A stretch of DNA of 64,000 bases from Burkholderia arboris (GTDB lineage: Bacteria > Pseudomonadota > Gammaproteobacteria > Burkholderiales > Burkholderiaceae): contig NZ_CABVPX010000008.1 in assembly GCF_902499125.1 (NCBI RefSeq), forward strand, positions 208,624 through 272,623, written 5' to 3'. Below are positions 26,557-35,790 of this stretch, piece after piece (within the stretch, counting starts at the first letter, position 1; the number at the start of each line of letters is the position of its first letter). A program made the translations under genes and the position numbers. The notes beneath the pieces are model-generated. The model was not told where the DNA came from. It made no database searches and worked only from the letters and a program-made list of their open reading frames with translations.

Positions 26557-26807
26557 CGGGGTCTGGGCGGGCGGCACTGCGCACGGCAACCGTCCGGAAC
26601 ACGACGACGCCCGCCGATGCAGGGGCGCGACAACGGTGCAGGCGCGGCCAAATCGCGATGATATCGCCAACCTCGGAAAACGGGCCGGGGGCAACGCCGG
26701 CGACATCGTGCGGGTGCGGGTGCCGACGATTCCGGCGGCCGCGTCGATCGTGGCCGCCGGGGCGTGGCGGGTGCACCGGATCGTTCGACGCACGCGGCCC
26801 GCAAGTT

Positions 26808-28220
26808 TCACCGCGGCGGGCCGCCCGTATCGGTCGAGTCCATCGCGATGCTGAACAGGCGCTGGCCTTCCCGGGTGTCCTCGACTCGCCAGCCCTCGGC
26901 GCTCAACGCCTCCCGTATCCGGTCGGCTTGCGCCCAGTCCCGGTCCGCCCGCGCGCGCTCACGATCACCGAGCAACACGCGAACGTGTTCCGGAACGTCG
27001 AACGCAACCGGCCGCCATTCGCGTAAGCCGAGACCAAGCACGGTGTCGAAGCTGTCCACGGTCGCCTTCAGGGTCGCGGGCGGCAGGTTGCCCCTGACCA
27101 GATCCCACAGCACCGCGAGTGCCCTGGGCAGATTCAGGTCCTCGTTCACTTCGGCGTCGAACCGCGCGGCGAAATCGGCGTCGACGCGACCGCCTTCCGG
27201 CCAGCCGGCGTACAGGTGCCGGAGTCGATTCAGCGCGGTGTGCGCCGCGTCGAGCGACGCCCACGTGAAATGCAGCTTGCTTCGGTAGTGGGCCGTCAGG
27301 CACAGGTAACGGTACGCGAGCGGATCGACGTTCCGGCTCTGCAAGGACTGCAGACGGATGAAGTCGCCGCTCGACTTCGACATCTTCGCATCGGCGTCGA
27401 GCGTCAGAAAGTGCCCGTGCATCCAGTAGTTCGCGAGCTGCGTGCCGTGGGCCGCCCGGGTCTGCGCGATCTCGTTGCTGTGATGCACGGCGATATGATC
27501 CTCGCCGCCGCAGTGAATATCGAACAACGTCCCGAGATACTTCGCCGACATCGCCGAGCATTCGATATGCCAGCCCGGAAAGCCCCGGCCCCACGGGCTG
27601 TCCCATTCCATTTGCCGCTTGACGCCGGCCGGGCTGAACTTCCACAACGCAAAATCCGTGATGCTCCGCTTCTCGCCCAGCGCAACCCGCTTGCCCGCCT
27701 GCAACCCGGCGCGGTCCAGCCGCGCGAGATAGCCGTAGTCGTCCTGCCGGCTGGTATCGAAGTAGAGGCCATCGTCCGTCCGATAGACGTAGCCGGCCCG
27801 GTCGAGCGTATCGATGAACGCGACCTGTTCGGCGATGTGATCGGTGGCACGGCACCAGACCGTCGGCTCGAGCAGGTGGAGCGCGCGCCAGTCCCGGACG
27901 AACGCGTCGGTGTAGCGCCGCGCGATGGCCCATGCCGACTCGCCGGTGCGACGGCTCCCCTTCTCCATCTTGTCTTCGCCTTCGTCCGCATCCGAAGTCA
28001 GATGGCCGACGTCGGTGATGTTGACGACGTGCCGGACCGCGTATCCGTTGCGCTCCAGTACGCGGCGCAGAAGATCCTCGAACACGTAGGTTCTCAGGTT
28101 GCCGATATGCGCATCGTCGTAGACCGTGGGGCCGCAGCAGTACATACCCACCTGCCCGGCACGGATGGGGGTGAACGGGCGCACGGTACGCGACCAGGTG
28201 TCATACAGCGCAAGCGGCAT
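26808..28220 (-). CDS. cysS: cysteinyl-tRNA synthetase
   Basis: A 470-residue class I synthetase. The HIGH-like motif is HIGN at residues 38-41, and KMSKS is at 279-283. The catalytic zinc ligands are visible as C29, C221, H246 and E250 (YCCGPTVYD, HIECSAM, HHSNE). It charges tRNA-Cys. Length is normal for the family. Burkholderia usually carries a housekeeping cysS on chromosome 1, so this may be a second, regulated copy; that cannot be tested here. The ATG at 28220 follows GGAGAA by 7 bases. A leader with a Cys-rich ORF and terminator precedes it. Confidence 0.93.
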   Translation of the reverse strand: MPLALYDTWSRTVRPFTPIRAGQVGMYCCGPTVYDDAHIGNLRTYVFEDLLRRVLERNGYAVRHVVNITDVGHLTSDADEGEDKMEKGSRRTGESAWAIARRYTDAFVRDWRALHLLEPTVWCRATDHIAEQVAFIDTLDRAGYVYRTDDGLYFDTSRQDDYGYLARLDRAGLQAGKRVALGEKRSITDFALWKFSPAGVKRQMEWDSPWGRGFPGWHIECSAMSAKYLGTLFDIHCGGEDHIAVHHSNEIAQTRAAHGTQLANYWMHGHFLTLDADAKMSKSSGDFIRLQSLQSRNVDPLAYRYLCLTAHYRSKLHFTWASLDAAHTALNRLRHLYAGWPEGGRVDADFAARFDAEVNEDLNLPRALAVLWDLVRGNLPPATLKATVDSFDTVLGLGLREWRPVAFDVPEHVRVLLGDRERARADRDWAQADRIREALSAEGWRVEDTREGQRLFSIAMDSTDTGGPPR

Positions 28221-28250
28221 CGAGTTTCTCCGTTCCGAAGAGGTGGGCCC

Positions 28251-28289
28251 AAAAACAAAAAGGCCGCCTGTTTTGCATCACAGGCGGCC
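28251..28289 (-). terminator. intrinsic terminator inside the cysS leader (candidate attenuator)
   Basis: On the minus strand a 10-bp perfect stem (arms 28280-28289 and 28262-28271, GGCCGCCTGT and complement) with an 8-base loop is followed by a T-rich run at 28261-28251. It ends 31 bp before the cysS start, so transcripts from the promoter at 28408-28437 must read through it. Confidence 0.75.
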
Positions 28290-28311
28290 GGAAGGCGATT
28301 GCTTGAAAGTT

Positions 28312-28325
28312 TAGCGAGTTCGCTA
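28312..28325 (-). promoter_or_regulatory. short stem overlapping the leader-peptide stop
   Basis: TAGCGA-AC-TCGCTA (minus-strand reading) is a perfect 6-bp inverted repeat. Its upstream arm contains the TAG stop of the Cys-rich leader ORF, so a ribosome at the end of that ORF would mask it. This resembles a pause or competing hairpin in an attenuator; an operator role is an alternative. Confidence 0.45.
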
Positions 28326-28400
28326 GACGCAAATTCCCCCTGGCACGTTCTGACAACATGCACGGGTAACCGAGGAGAGGGAATGGGTGCGATCAAGCAT
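28323..28400 (-). CDS. 25-residue Cys-containing leader peptide of cysS
   Basis: An ATG at 28400 opens a 25-codon ORF. It holds adjacent Cys codons (TGT TGT, 28358-28353, in TRACCQNV) and a third Cys codon (TGC, 28331-28329) two codons before the TAG stop. It lies between a promoter-like sequence and the terminator before cysS. If the promoter is right the message would begin within a few bases of the ATG, so translation would be leaderless; no ribosome site is visible. The gene order fits cysteine-sensing attenuation. Confidence 0.55.
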   Translation of the reverse strand: MLDRTHSLSSVTRACCQNVPGGICV

Positions 28401-28407
28401 GCGGACG

Positions 28408-28437
28408 ATGCTAGCGTCTATGGACGGCACAGGTCAA
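28408..28437 (-). promoter_or_regulatory. sigma-70-like promoter of the cysS leader
   Basis: On the minus strand TTGACC (28437-28432) and TAGCAT (28413-28408) are 18 bp apart. The predicted start point is next to the ATG of the leader ORF at 28400. Confidence 0.5.
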
Positions 28438-28534
28438 GACCATCCGACCGCCGTTCCCGGTGACGATCCCGGGGCGCCGGCCAGGCCGTCGGCATCGACG
28501 GGACGGATCTCGTGCCCGCTCACACCCGGCGAAC

Positions 28535-28562
28535 AAAAAAAAGCGCGAACCTCGGTTCGCGC
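28535..28562 (-). terminator. intrinsic terminator of the porin gene
   Basis: A perfect 8-bp stem, GCGCGAAC-CTCG-GTTCGCGC (28543-28562), is followed on the minus strand by eight T residues (28542-28535). It lies 46 bp after the porin stop codon. Confidence 0.9.
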
Positions 28563-28608
28563 CAAAGAGAGACCTCGCTGAAGACATCGCTACGCCACAC
28601 CGCCCCGC

Positions 28609-29748
28609 TCAGAACGAATGCCGCATCCCGATCCGCACATCGGCCTGCGTCTGCGTCGTCGACGGCGTGAAGCTGTAGCCGATCACCGCATCGACACCCT
28701 GCGACGCGCGCAGGTAGTCGCCGGAGATGTACACGTCGGTGCGCTTCGACAGCAGGTAATGCAGGCCCGCCGTGCCCTGGTTCCAGTGATGGCCTTCGAA
28801 GCGCGTGTGCTGGTAGCCCGCGATCAGGCTCAGCGCCGGCGTGAACTGGTACGAGCCGCCGCCTTCATACACCTGCATGTGCGACGACTGGCCGAAGCCC
28901 TTGATGGTCGTGTACGAGAAGTTGCCGTCGAGCGTCAGCTTGCCGATCGTGTAGCTCGTGCCGATGCCGAACGTGCCCTGGCTGTCGACGTCCATCGCCG
29001 TGTTCGAGAACAGGTCGGTGCGCGCGCCGGTCGCCGGATCGACGGTCACCGTCTGCTGGCCGAGGAACGTGTGCGTGCCGATCATCGCGTACGGGTCGAA
29101 CGCGTAGATGCCGTTCGGGTTGTTCAGGCGCGTGTACGCGGCGCCGATCGAGAAGTCGCCCTTCGTGTAGCTCGCGCCCGCGCTCCACGCGCTGTTGCGG
29201 TGGAAGTTGCCCGCGACGTTGCCGAACGAGTACATCGCGCCGAACTTGAAGCCGCTGAGGTCGTTCGACAGGAACTTCACCGAGTTCGGCAGGCGGTCGC
29301 CGTTGAAGCGGTCGAAGTCGCCCTGGTGGATCGCATAGCCGCTGCCCCACGCCGAGATGTTGTAGATCGAGACGAGTTCGTTCGTGATGTCGAGCTGGTT
29401 GCCGAACGACAGCGTGCCCCAGTCGTTCTGCAGGCCGACATACGCCTGCCGGCCGAATTCGGCGCCGCCGAAGCCGAGTTGCCCGTTGCCGAGGCGGAAC
29501 CCGCTCTCGAGCGTGAACACGGCCTTCAGGCCGCCGCCCAGGTCTTCGGTGCCCTTGAGACCAAAGCGGTTCCCGTAGGCAACGCCGTCGTCGAACTTGA
29601 CGACGTGCGAGCCGCCCGTGTTGTTCACGTACGTAATGCCCGCGTCGAGAATCCCGTACAGCGTCACGCTGCTCTGTGCATGCCCGATGGCGGGAATACA
29701 GGCCGCGCATGCAAGCGCGGCGGCTACGGCAACTTTCGTGTGCTTCAT
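28609..29748 (-). CDS. outer-membrane porin, OmpC-like
   Basis: A 379-residue trimeric porin of the beta-proteobacterial Porin_4 type. The signal peptide ends at GHAQ (residue 25), and the mature protein starts SSVTLYGILDAGITYVNN. SRFGLKGTEDLGGGL-like text (NRFGLKGTEDLGGGLKAVF), GRQAYVGLQNDWGTLSFGNQ and a terminal phenylalanine (GMRHSF) needed for BAM-dependent insertion are all present. It allows diffusion of small solutes. A strong terminator follows it. Its position next to the choline sulfate genes does not by itself give a substrate. Confidence 0.93.
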   Translation of the reverse strand: MKHTKVAVAAALACAACIPAIGHAQSSVTLYGILDAGITYVNNTGGSHVVKFDDGVAYGNRFGLKGTEDLGGGLKAVFTLESGFRLGNGQLGFGGAEFGRQAYVGLQNDWGTLSFGNQLDITNELVSIYNISAWGSGYAIHQGDFDRFNGDRLPNSVKFLSNDLSGFKFGAMYSFGNVAGNFHRNSAWSAGASYTKGDFSIGAAYTRLNNPNGIYAFDPYAMIGTHTFLGQQTVTVDPATGARTDLFSNTAMDVDSQGTFGIGTSYTIGKLTLDGNFSYTTIKGFGQSSHMQVYEGGGSYQFTPALSLIAGYQHTRFEGHHWNQGTAGLHYLLSKRTDVYISGDYLRASQGVDAVIGYSFTPSTTQTQADVRIGMRHSF

Positions 29749-30006
29749 TGTCGACCACCCTCCCTGAACCGTTCGATGGATAGAATCTCGTCCCGGCGCG
29801 TACCGCGATGCGCAGGTGGATTCGAATTCAATACGCCCGCTGGCTTCGGCATTTCGTTTTTCGCAATAACGCAGCCATTGGCGAAAAATACAAACCCATA
29901 TTTCGCATCACCCGTCTGAAGGCGACACTAAATGGTCACGATGCGACCGGTCGGGAAAACACGTAGACAGGCGGCGCGGTAAAACCGGCCGCCCGGAGGG
30001 AGGGGA

Positions 30007-30972
30007 TCAATGGCCGTCGAGGGCCGCGCGCACGGCCGGCAGGCCCGGTGCGCCGGCCGCCGTCGTGACGCCGTCCAGCCAGCCGGCGACCAGTGCCGGG
30101 TCGGCCTTCAGCGCATGCTGCGCCGCGAGCGCGGGCGACGCCTTGTTGTCGAGCATGTCGGCGATCATCCGGTTCTCGACGTCGACGGAGAACGTCATCT
30201 GCCGGAACAGCCGCGCGAGGTTCGCGCACTTGCCCGCGAATCCGGAACGCGTGACCGTATTGACCGTTGCGCCGCCGTAGTTCGGGCCGAAGTACGCGTC
30301 GCCGCCCGACAGATAGGTCAGATGGAACTTCGTGTTCATCAGATGCGGCTCCCACGCCAGAAACACGATCCAGCGCTTGTCGCGCACCGCGCGCTCGACC
30401 TGCGTGAGCATGCCCGTCTCGCTCGATTCGACCAGCGACCAGTTCGCCGGGCCGAGCGCGTGGTCGGTGAGCATCCGCTTGATGTTCTGGTTCGCGGGGG
30501 CGCCGGGCTCGATCCCGTAGATCTTGCCGCCGAAGCGGTCTGCGTTGCGCGCAAGGTCGGCGAACGTATGCACGCCGGCGGCCGCCACGTAGTCGGGCAC
30601 CGCAAGCGTGAACTTCGCGCCGCTCAGGTTCGCGTGCAGCACGTCGATCGACTTGTCGTCGACGAACGGCTTCACGAGCGGCGCCTGCGCGGGCATCCAG
30701 TTGCCGAGGAACACGTCGACCTGCCCTTTCTTCAACCCCTGGTACGTGATCGGCACCGACAGGTTCGCCACGTCCTGCCGGTAGCCGAGCGCCTTCAGCA
30801 CGACGCCCGCCATCGCGTTCGTCGCGTCGATGTCGGTCCAGCCGGGCGCCGCCATCTTCACGTCGTTGCACGTCTGCGCGTCGGCCGCGTGTGCGCCCTG
30901 CGCCGTCATCAGGCACGCGGCCGCGGCGAGCGCCGCGCCGATCCGGATTGCTGCATTGCATTGCCGTTTCAT
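30007..30972 (-). CDS. periplasmic choline/betaine-binding protein (ChoX-like)
   Basis: A 321-residue OpuAC-type binding protein. A signal peptide ends about residue 30 (GAHAAD), and the mature start is AQTCNDVKMAAPGWTDIDATNAM. NWMPAQ, GIEPGAPANQN and FLAWEPHLMN form the aromatic cage region. It lies 45 bp downstream of choline sulfatase, so choline or choline sulfate is the likely ligand. It closely resembles the carnitine-operon binding protein in layout. No ABC permease or ATPase gene is beside it. The start at 30972 was chosen to give a normal signal peptide. Confidence 0.88.
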   Translation of the reverse strand: MKRQCNAAIRIGAALAAAACLMTAQGAHAADAQTCNDVKMAAPGWTDIDATNAMAGVVLKALGYRQDVANLSVPITYQGLKKGQVDVFLGNWMPAQAPLVKPFVDDKSIDVLHANLSGAKFTLAVPDYVAAAGVHTFADLARNADRFGGKIYGIEPGAPANQNIKRMLTDHALGPANWSLVESSETGMLTQVERAVRDKRWIVFLAWEPHLMNTKFHLTYLSGGDAYFGPNYGGATVNTVTRSGFAGKCANLARLFRQMTFSVDVENRMIADMLDNKASPALAAQHALKADPALVAGWLDGVTTAAGAPGLPAVRAALDGH

Positions 30973-31017
30973 CGTCCGCTTCCTCCGTCGTTCGTTCAGG
31001 TTCGCGATGCGGGCCAC

Positions 31018-32553
31018 TCAGCGCCCGACACGCGGAAAACGCGCCATCGCCTCGAGCGTGTCGAGTTCGATGTGATTGCGCATGTAACGCTGGCTCGCGT
31101 CGGTGAACGGCTGCCAGTCCCACGCCTGGATGCGGCCCTGCGTCGTCGCCGCGTAATGGAAGCGGCGGCGCCGCTGGCTCGCGCGCACCTGCCGGTCGAG
31201 TTCGGGCAGGTCCCAGCGCCGCGCGGCTTCCGCGCGGAACGCGGCAAGCACGTCGGCGGCTTCGGGCACGCCGGCCAGGTTCGTCAGCTCGCGCGGGTCG
31301 TCCGACAGGTTGTAGAGCTGGTCGGGATCGAGCGGGCAATGCACGTACTTCCAGTCGCCGCGGCGGATCATCACCACCGGCGCGACCGCGCCTTCCGCGA
31401 GGTATTCGCCGAGCGCGACGTCGTGCGCGGGCGTGCCGTGCAGGTGCGGCACGAGGCTCGCGCCGTCGACGGGATCGGGCCAGCCGCCGGCCGGCGCGGC
31501 GCCGGCCAGATCGACGAGCGTCGGCAGCAGGTCGAGATGCGACACCGGCCCGCGCACGCGCGCGGCGCCGAAACGGCCCGGCGCATGGACGATCAGCGGC
31601 ACGCGGCAGCCGCCTTCGAAGAACGTCATCTTGTACCAGAGCCCGCGCTCGCCGAGCATGTCGCCGTGGTCGGACGTGACGATCACGATCGTGTCGTCGG
31701 CGAACCCGCATTGTTCGAGCGCGGCCAGCACGCTGCCGAACTGCGTGTCGACGTAGGACGTCGCGCCGTAGTACGCGCGGCGCGCGGCACGGATCTGCGC
31801 GTCGGTGGGCGGCGTGCGGTCGTTCTCGCAGACGAAGCGCAACCGCTGCGAATGCGGGTCGCTTTCCGCCGCATCGAGCCGCACGGCCGGCATGTCGATC
31901 TCGTCGTCGTGGTAGAGATCCCAGTAGTCGCGCGTGATCGCATAGGGATCGTGCGGATGGGTCAGCGACACGACCATGCAGAACGGCCGCGCATCGTGCC
32001 CGGCCGCACGCTCGCGGGCGACGTCGTAGAGCTTCTGCTTCGCGGCGAACGTGACTTCGTCGTCGAAATCGAGCTGGTTGGTCCGCACGCACGGGCCGGC
32101 CTCCAGCACCGAACTCATGTTGTGATACCAGCTGGGCCGCTCGGTCGGCTGGTCCCAGTCGGGCACCCAGCCGAAATCGGCCGGATAGATGTCGGTCGTG
32201 AGGCGCTCCTCGAAACCGTGCAGCTGGTCGGGCCCGCAGAAGTGCATCTTGCCGGACAGCATCGTCCGGTAGCCGCCCGCGCGCAGGTAATGCGCGAACG
32301 TCAGCGTTTGCGCCGGCAATTCGGCGGCGTTATCGTAGGCGCCGATCCCCGACGGCAGCTTGCCGGTCAGCAGCGAGAAACGCGACGGCGCGCACAGCGG
32401 GCTCGCGCAGTACGCGGCGTCGAACACCACGCCTTGCGCGGCGAGCCGGTCGAGCGTCGGCGTGCGCGCGACGCGGTTGCCGTAGGCCGGCAGCGCGAAC
32501 GGCGTAAGCTGGTCGGCCATCAGGATCAGGATGTTGGGTGTCGGGTTCGTCAT
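31018..32553 (-). CDS. betC: choline sulfatase
   Basis: A 511-residue type I sulfatase. The formylglycine site is C54 in CAPSRFSLLTGK (C-x-P-S-R), metal ligands are near MADQLTPFALPAYG (residues 12-25), and TSDHGDMLGERGLWYKMTFFEGG completes the active site. The C-terminal region matches BetC enzymes. It hydrolyses choline-O-sulfate to choline and sulfate. It diverges from a LysR gene of the type that controls choline sulfate use and is followed by a choline-type binding protein. Confidence 0.94.
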   Translation of the reverse strand: MTNPTPNILILMADQLTPFALPAYGNRVARTPTLDRLAAQGVVFDAAYCASPLCAPSRFSLLTGKLPSGIGAYDNAAELPAQTLTFAHYLRAGGYRTMLSGKMHFCGPDQLHGFEERLTTDIYPADFGWVPDWDQPTERPSWYHNMSSVLEAGPCVRTNQLDFDDEVTFAAKQKLYDVARERAAGHDARPFCMVVSLTHPHDPYAITRDYWDLYHDDEIDMPAVRLDAAESDPHSQRLRFVCENDRTPPTDAQIRAARRAYYGATSYVDTQFGSVLAALEQCGFADDTIVIVTSDHGDMLGERGLWYKMTFFEGGCRVPLIVHAPGRFGAARVRGPVSHLDLLPTLVDLAGAAPAGGWPDPVDGASLVPHLHGTPAHDVALGEYLAEGAVAPVVMIRRGDWKYVHCPLDPDQLYNLSDDPRELTNLAGVPEAADVLAAFRAEAARRWDLPELDRQVRASQRRRRFHYAATTQGRIQAWDWQPFTDASQRYMRNHIELDTLEAMARFPRVGR

Positions 32554-32792
32554 CGGCGGTCGTGGGGAAAACGGTGTTCGAATGGAACGGCGCGCCGCTC
32601 GGGCGGCAAGACGTCCGGCATGACGGAAGCGGCCCGCAGAAAGTGCCGCGCGTACGGGCCGCGCTGGCTAGAATCGCGGAATGCGTTGCGCGGTGCGCGT
32701 GAAGCGTGTGTGCCGTACCGTCCGATGCACTATCGCCCGCCCGAATTCGCGCGGGTAGGCGTCCGGCCCTTATGGGGCCATTAGAGAGACTT

Positions 32793-33698
32793 ATGTCGAA
32801 ACCCGAACCGTTACCGTCGATGCAGGCGCTGCGCGCGTTCGAATCGGCCGCCCGGCTCGCGAGCTTCACGGCCGCCGCGCGCGAGCTCGGCTCGACGCAG
32901 CCGGCCGTGAGCCAGCAGGTGTACCAGCTCGAAGCCGAACTGGGCGTGCCGCTGTTCGAACGCAGCCCGCGCGGCGTCACGCTGACGGCCGACGGCCAGT
33001 GCCTGTACGAGGCGGTGCGGCTGAGCCTCGACACGCTGCGCGGCGCGACCGCGACGCTGCGCGCGCGCCGCGAGCACGGCGCGCTCACGATCGTCACCGA
33101 CTTCGGCTTCGCGACCTACTGGCTGATGCCGCGGCTGGCCGGGCTGAAGCGCGTGATGCCGGACGTCGACGTGCGCGTCGTCACGTCACAGGATTACGAC
33201 GCGCAGCGCGACCACGGCGACATCGCGATCCTGTTCGGCGACGGCCACTGGCCGTCGTGCACGGCCGCGCGGCTGTTTCCCGAATCGGTCACGCCGGTAT
33301 GCTCGCCCGCGTTCCGCGATACGCACCCCGACGTCGCGCGGGCCGACCACCTGCTCGCGCTGCCGCTGCTGCACGTGCAGCCGACGCGCCCCGAACGCTG
33401 GCTGTCGTGGCCGGGCTGGTTCGACGCGCACGGCCTCGAACCGCCGGCCGCCGCGCGCGGCGTGACCTTCAACAGCTACGCGCTCGTGATCCATGCGGCG
33501 CTGCTCGGCGAAGGCGTCGCGCTCGGCTGGTCGCCGCTGGTCGACGAGCTCGTTGCGTCCGGCCAGCTCGTGAAGCTCGTCGACGCGCCCGTCGTCACCT
33601 CGCGCGGCTACTTCCTGGTGCGGCCGCCGCAGCGGCCCGAGCCGGACGCGACCCACGTGTTCCGGCGCTGGCTGCTCGACGCGTGCGCGGGGGCCTGA
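32793..33698 (+). CDS. LysR regulator of choline sulfate use
   Basis: A 301-residue LysR protein. The helix-turn-helix domain spans MQALRAFESAARLASFTAAARELGSTQPAVSQQ. It is divergent from betC across 239 bp, the arrangement seen for the choline-sulfate-utilisation regulator of Burkholderia and rhizobia. It probably senses choline or choline sulfate and activates betC. The start at 32793 gives MSKPEPLPSMQ; upstream in-frame codons only add low-quality sequence. Confidence 0.9.
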   Translation: MSKPEPLPSMQALRAFESAARLASFTAAARELGSTQPAVSQQVYQLEAELGVPLFERSPRGVTLTADGQCLYEAVRLSLDTLRGATATLRARREHGALTIVTDFGFATYWLMPRLAGLKRVMPDVDVRVVTSQDYDAQRDHGDIAILFGDGHWPSCTAARLFPESVTPVCSPAFRDTHPDVARADHLLALPLLHVQPTRPERWLSWPGWFDAHGLEPPAAARGVTFNSYALVIHAALLGEGVALGWSPLVDELVASGQLVKLVDAPVVTSRGYFLVRPPQRPEPDATHVFRRWLLDACAGA

Positions 33699-33868
33699 CC
33701 GGGCGCGCCCGCCGCCGCTTGCTGGCGCGCCGATACCAGCCACACGGCGCGTTGGTTCTATCCGCCCCGAAATCGTCCTGATTTACTTGAGCCTCCCGCT
33801 ACCCGCGCGGTGCGGCGCCGTCGTGCGCCGCCGCACGGCCGTGCGCCCCATGCCATCCGAGGAGTCTC

Positions 33869-34753
33869 ATGACCGCCGAGCACCGCCCCGATCAATTCGT
33901 CCTGACGCTGTCGTGCCCGAGCGCGGCCGGCCAGGTCGCCGCCGTCGTCGGCTTTCTCGATCGCCATCGCTGCTATGTCGACGCGCTGAACGTATTCGAC
34001 GACGATCTCAGTAACCGCTTCTTCGTGCGCTGCGTCTTTCATCCGACGGATGAAACGCTGCAGATCGACGCGCTGCGCCAGGAATTCGCGCCGATCGCCA
34101 CCAGCCTCGGCGGCGCGCAGGGCGACATGCAGTGGGCGATCCACGACGTGAACGCGCGGCCGAAGGTGCTGATCATGGTGTCGAAGCTCGAGCACTGCCT
34201 CGCGGACCTGCTGTTCCGCTGGCGGATGGGCGAGCTGAAGATGGACATCGTCGGTATCGTGTCGAACCACCCCGATTTCGAGCCGCTCGCCGCGCAGCAC
34301 GGGCTGCCGTTCCGGCACTTCCCGATCACGGCCGATACCAAGGCGCAGCAGGAAGCGCAGTGGCTCGACTTCTTCGAATCGAGCGGCGCCGAGCTCGTGA
34401 TCCTCGCACGCTACATGCAGGTGCTGTCGCAGGAAACGAGCGCGAAGCTCGCGAACCGCGCGATCAACATCCATCATTCGTTCCTGCCCGGCTTCAAGGG
34501 CGCGAAGCCGTACCACCAGGCCCATACGCGCGGCGTGAAGCTGATCGGCGCGACCGCGCACTTCGTCACCGACGATCTCGACGAAGGCCCGATCATCGAG
34601 CAGGTCGTCGAGCGCGTCGATCATGCGCTGCGCCCCGAGCAACTGCTCGCGGTCGGGCGCGACGTCGAAAGCATCACGCTCGCGCGCGCAGTGAAGGCGT
34701 TCATCGAGCGGCGCGTGTTCCTGAACGGCGATCGCACGGTGGTGTTTTCGTAA
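33869..34753 (+). CDS. purU: formyltetrahydrofolate deformylase
   Basis: A 294-residue PurU protein. An N-terminal ACT domain (FVLTLSCPSAAGQVAAVVGFL) is followed by the formyltransferase-like domain with RAINIHHSFLPGFKGAKPYHQA and the catalytic Asp region GATAHFVTDDLDEGPIIEQ. It hydrolyses 10-formyl-THF to THF and formate. The ATG at 33869 follows GAGGAG. In a betaine-using bacterium it recycles folate loaded with one-carbon units from demethylation; its place between choline sulfate and betaine genes supports this. Confidence 0.93.
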   Translation: MTAEHRPDQFVLTLSCPSAAGQVAAVVGFLDRHRCYVDALNVFDDDLSNRFFVRCVFHPTDETLQIDALRQEFAPIATSLGGAQGDMQWAIHDVNARPKVLIMVSKLEHCLADLLFRWRMGELKMDIVGIVSNHPDFEPLAAQHGLPFRHFPITADTKAQQEAQWLDFFESSGAELVILARYMQVLSQETSAKLANRAINIHHSFLPGFKGAKPYHQAHTRGVKLIGATAHFVTDDLDEGPIIEQVVERVDHALRPEQLLAVGRDVESITLARAVKAFIERRVFLNGDRTVVFS

Positions 34754-34780
34754 GCGCCCGGCCACGGCAACGGCCGTGCG

Positions 34781-35773
34781 TCATGCGGAAGGCGACGGCA
34801 CGCGCGCAGGCGCCGTGCCGATGCGCCGCGCCCGGCGCCGCAGATACAGGTTGTTGAGAATCAGCGCCACGCCCGTCAGCGCGGCACCCGCGATCTGCGC
34901 GCGATTGGGCACCACGCCCGTCGCGGCAGACACGATGAACGCGGTGATCGGCAGGACGTCCATGAACAGCACGCCGTTCATCGGCCCCAGGATCCGGTTG
35001 CCCGTCATCCACAGCAGGATCGCGCCGAAACCGGCCACCGGCCCCATGTACGCGAGATGCGGCAGCACCGCGCGCACGGCGGCCCATGACGGCGCCGCGA
35101 TCCCGTGCGTCGCGATCAGCACCAGATTGACCGCGACGATCGTGGTCAGGCCGAGGCACGTCGTGAACGTCGTGTACTTCAGCGCGGACCAGCCGGTGAA
35201 GCGCGCCGCGCCGAACGTGTAGACGACCCAGCACAACGCACCGGCGACGATCAGCGCATTGGCCGCCTCGTGCTGCGGTTCGTGCAGCGCGGCAATCACG
35301 TCGCCGCGCGTGATGACGAGCGCCACGCCGGCAAACGACAGCACGACGAACAGCACCGACACCGGTGCGGGCGCGACGCGTCGCACCAGCGCGTTGAGCA
35401 GCAGCCCCATCATCGGCTGCGTCGCCATCATGATCGATGCGGTCAGCGCGCCTTCGGCGCCGGCCAGTTGCTGGCCCAGGAACACGAACGATCCGAAGCC
35501 GCAAAAGCCGATCGAACCGAGCAGCCATGCCAGCGGCACGGATTCACCCGCCGGGCGGAATGCGCCGGGCCCTTCGACGATCCGCAACAGCACGATGAAC
35601 GCGCTGCCCGCGATCAGATAGCGCAGCGACGTAAACGTGAACGGATCGATGTATCGCAACGCGTCGGTCATCACCGGGAACATCACGCCCATCAGGATCG
35701 TCGCGCATACACATGCCGCGATGCCTTTCCCGTAGCCGCTTGCGGCGGGTGCTGCGAAATTTTCGCCATTCAT
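34781..35773 (-). CDS. EamA/DMT-family transporter
   Basis: A 330-residue inner-membrane protein with about ten helices in two EamA repeats (ACVCATILMGVMFPVMTDALRY; LVIAGSAF-like FTSLRYLIAGSAFIVLL; second repeat from ANALIVAGALCWVVYTF). It probably exports amino acids or other metabolites. Copies of a 16-bp site shared with the neighbouring TetR gene lie just before its start and about 140 bp upstream, so TetR control is likely. Confidence 0.88.
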   Translation of the reverse strand: MNGENFAAPAASGYGKGIAACVCATILMGVMFPVMTDALRYIDPFTFTSLRYLIAGSAFIVLLRIVEGPGAFRPAGESVPLAWLLGSIGFCGFGSFVFLGQQLAGAEGALTASIMMATQPMMGLLLNALVRRVAPAPVSVLFVVLSFAGVALVITRGDVIAALHEPQHEAANALIVAGALCWVVYTFGAARFTGWSALKYTTFTTCLGLTTIVAVNLVLIATHGIAAPSWAAVRAVLPHLAYMGPVAGFGAILLWMTGNRILGPMNGVLFMDVLPITAFIVSAATGVVPNRAQIAGAALTGVALILNNLYLRRRARRIGTAPARVPSPSA

Positions 35774-35774
35774 G

Positions 35775-35790
35775 ACCGATCATTCCCAAA
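35775..35790. promoter_or_regulatory. candidate TetR operator, copy 1
   Basis: ACCGATCATTCCCAAA occurs 2 bp upstream of the transporter start codon. Binding here would block translation-start-proximal transcription. It is the first of three near-identical copies in 0.8 kb. Confidence 0.6.
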
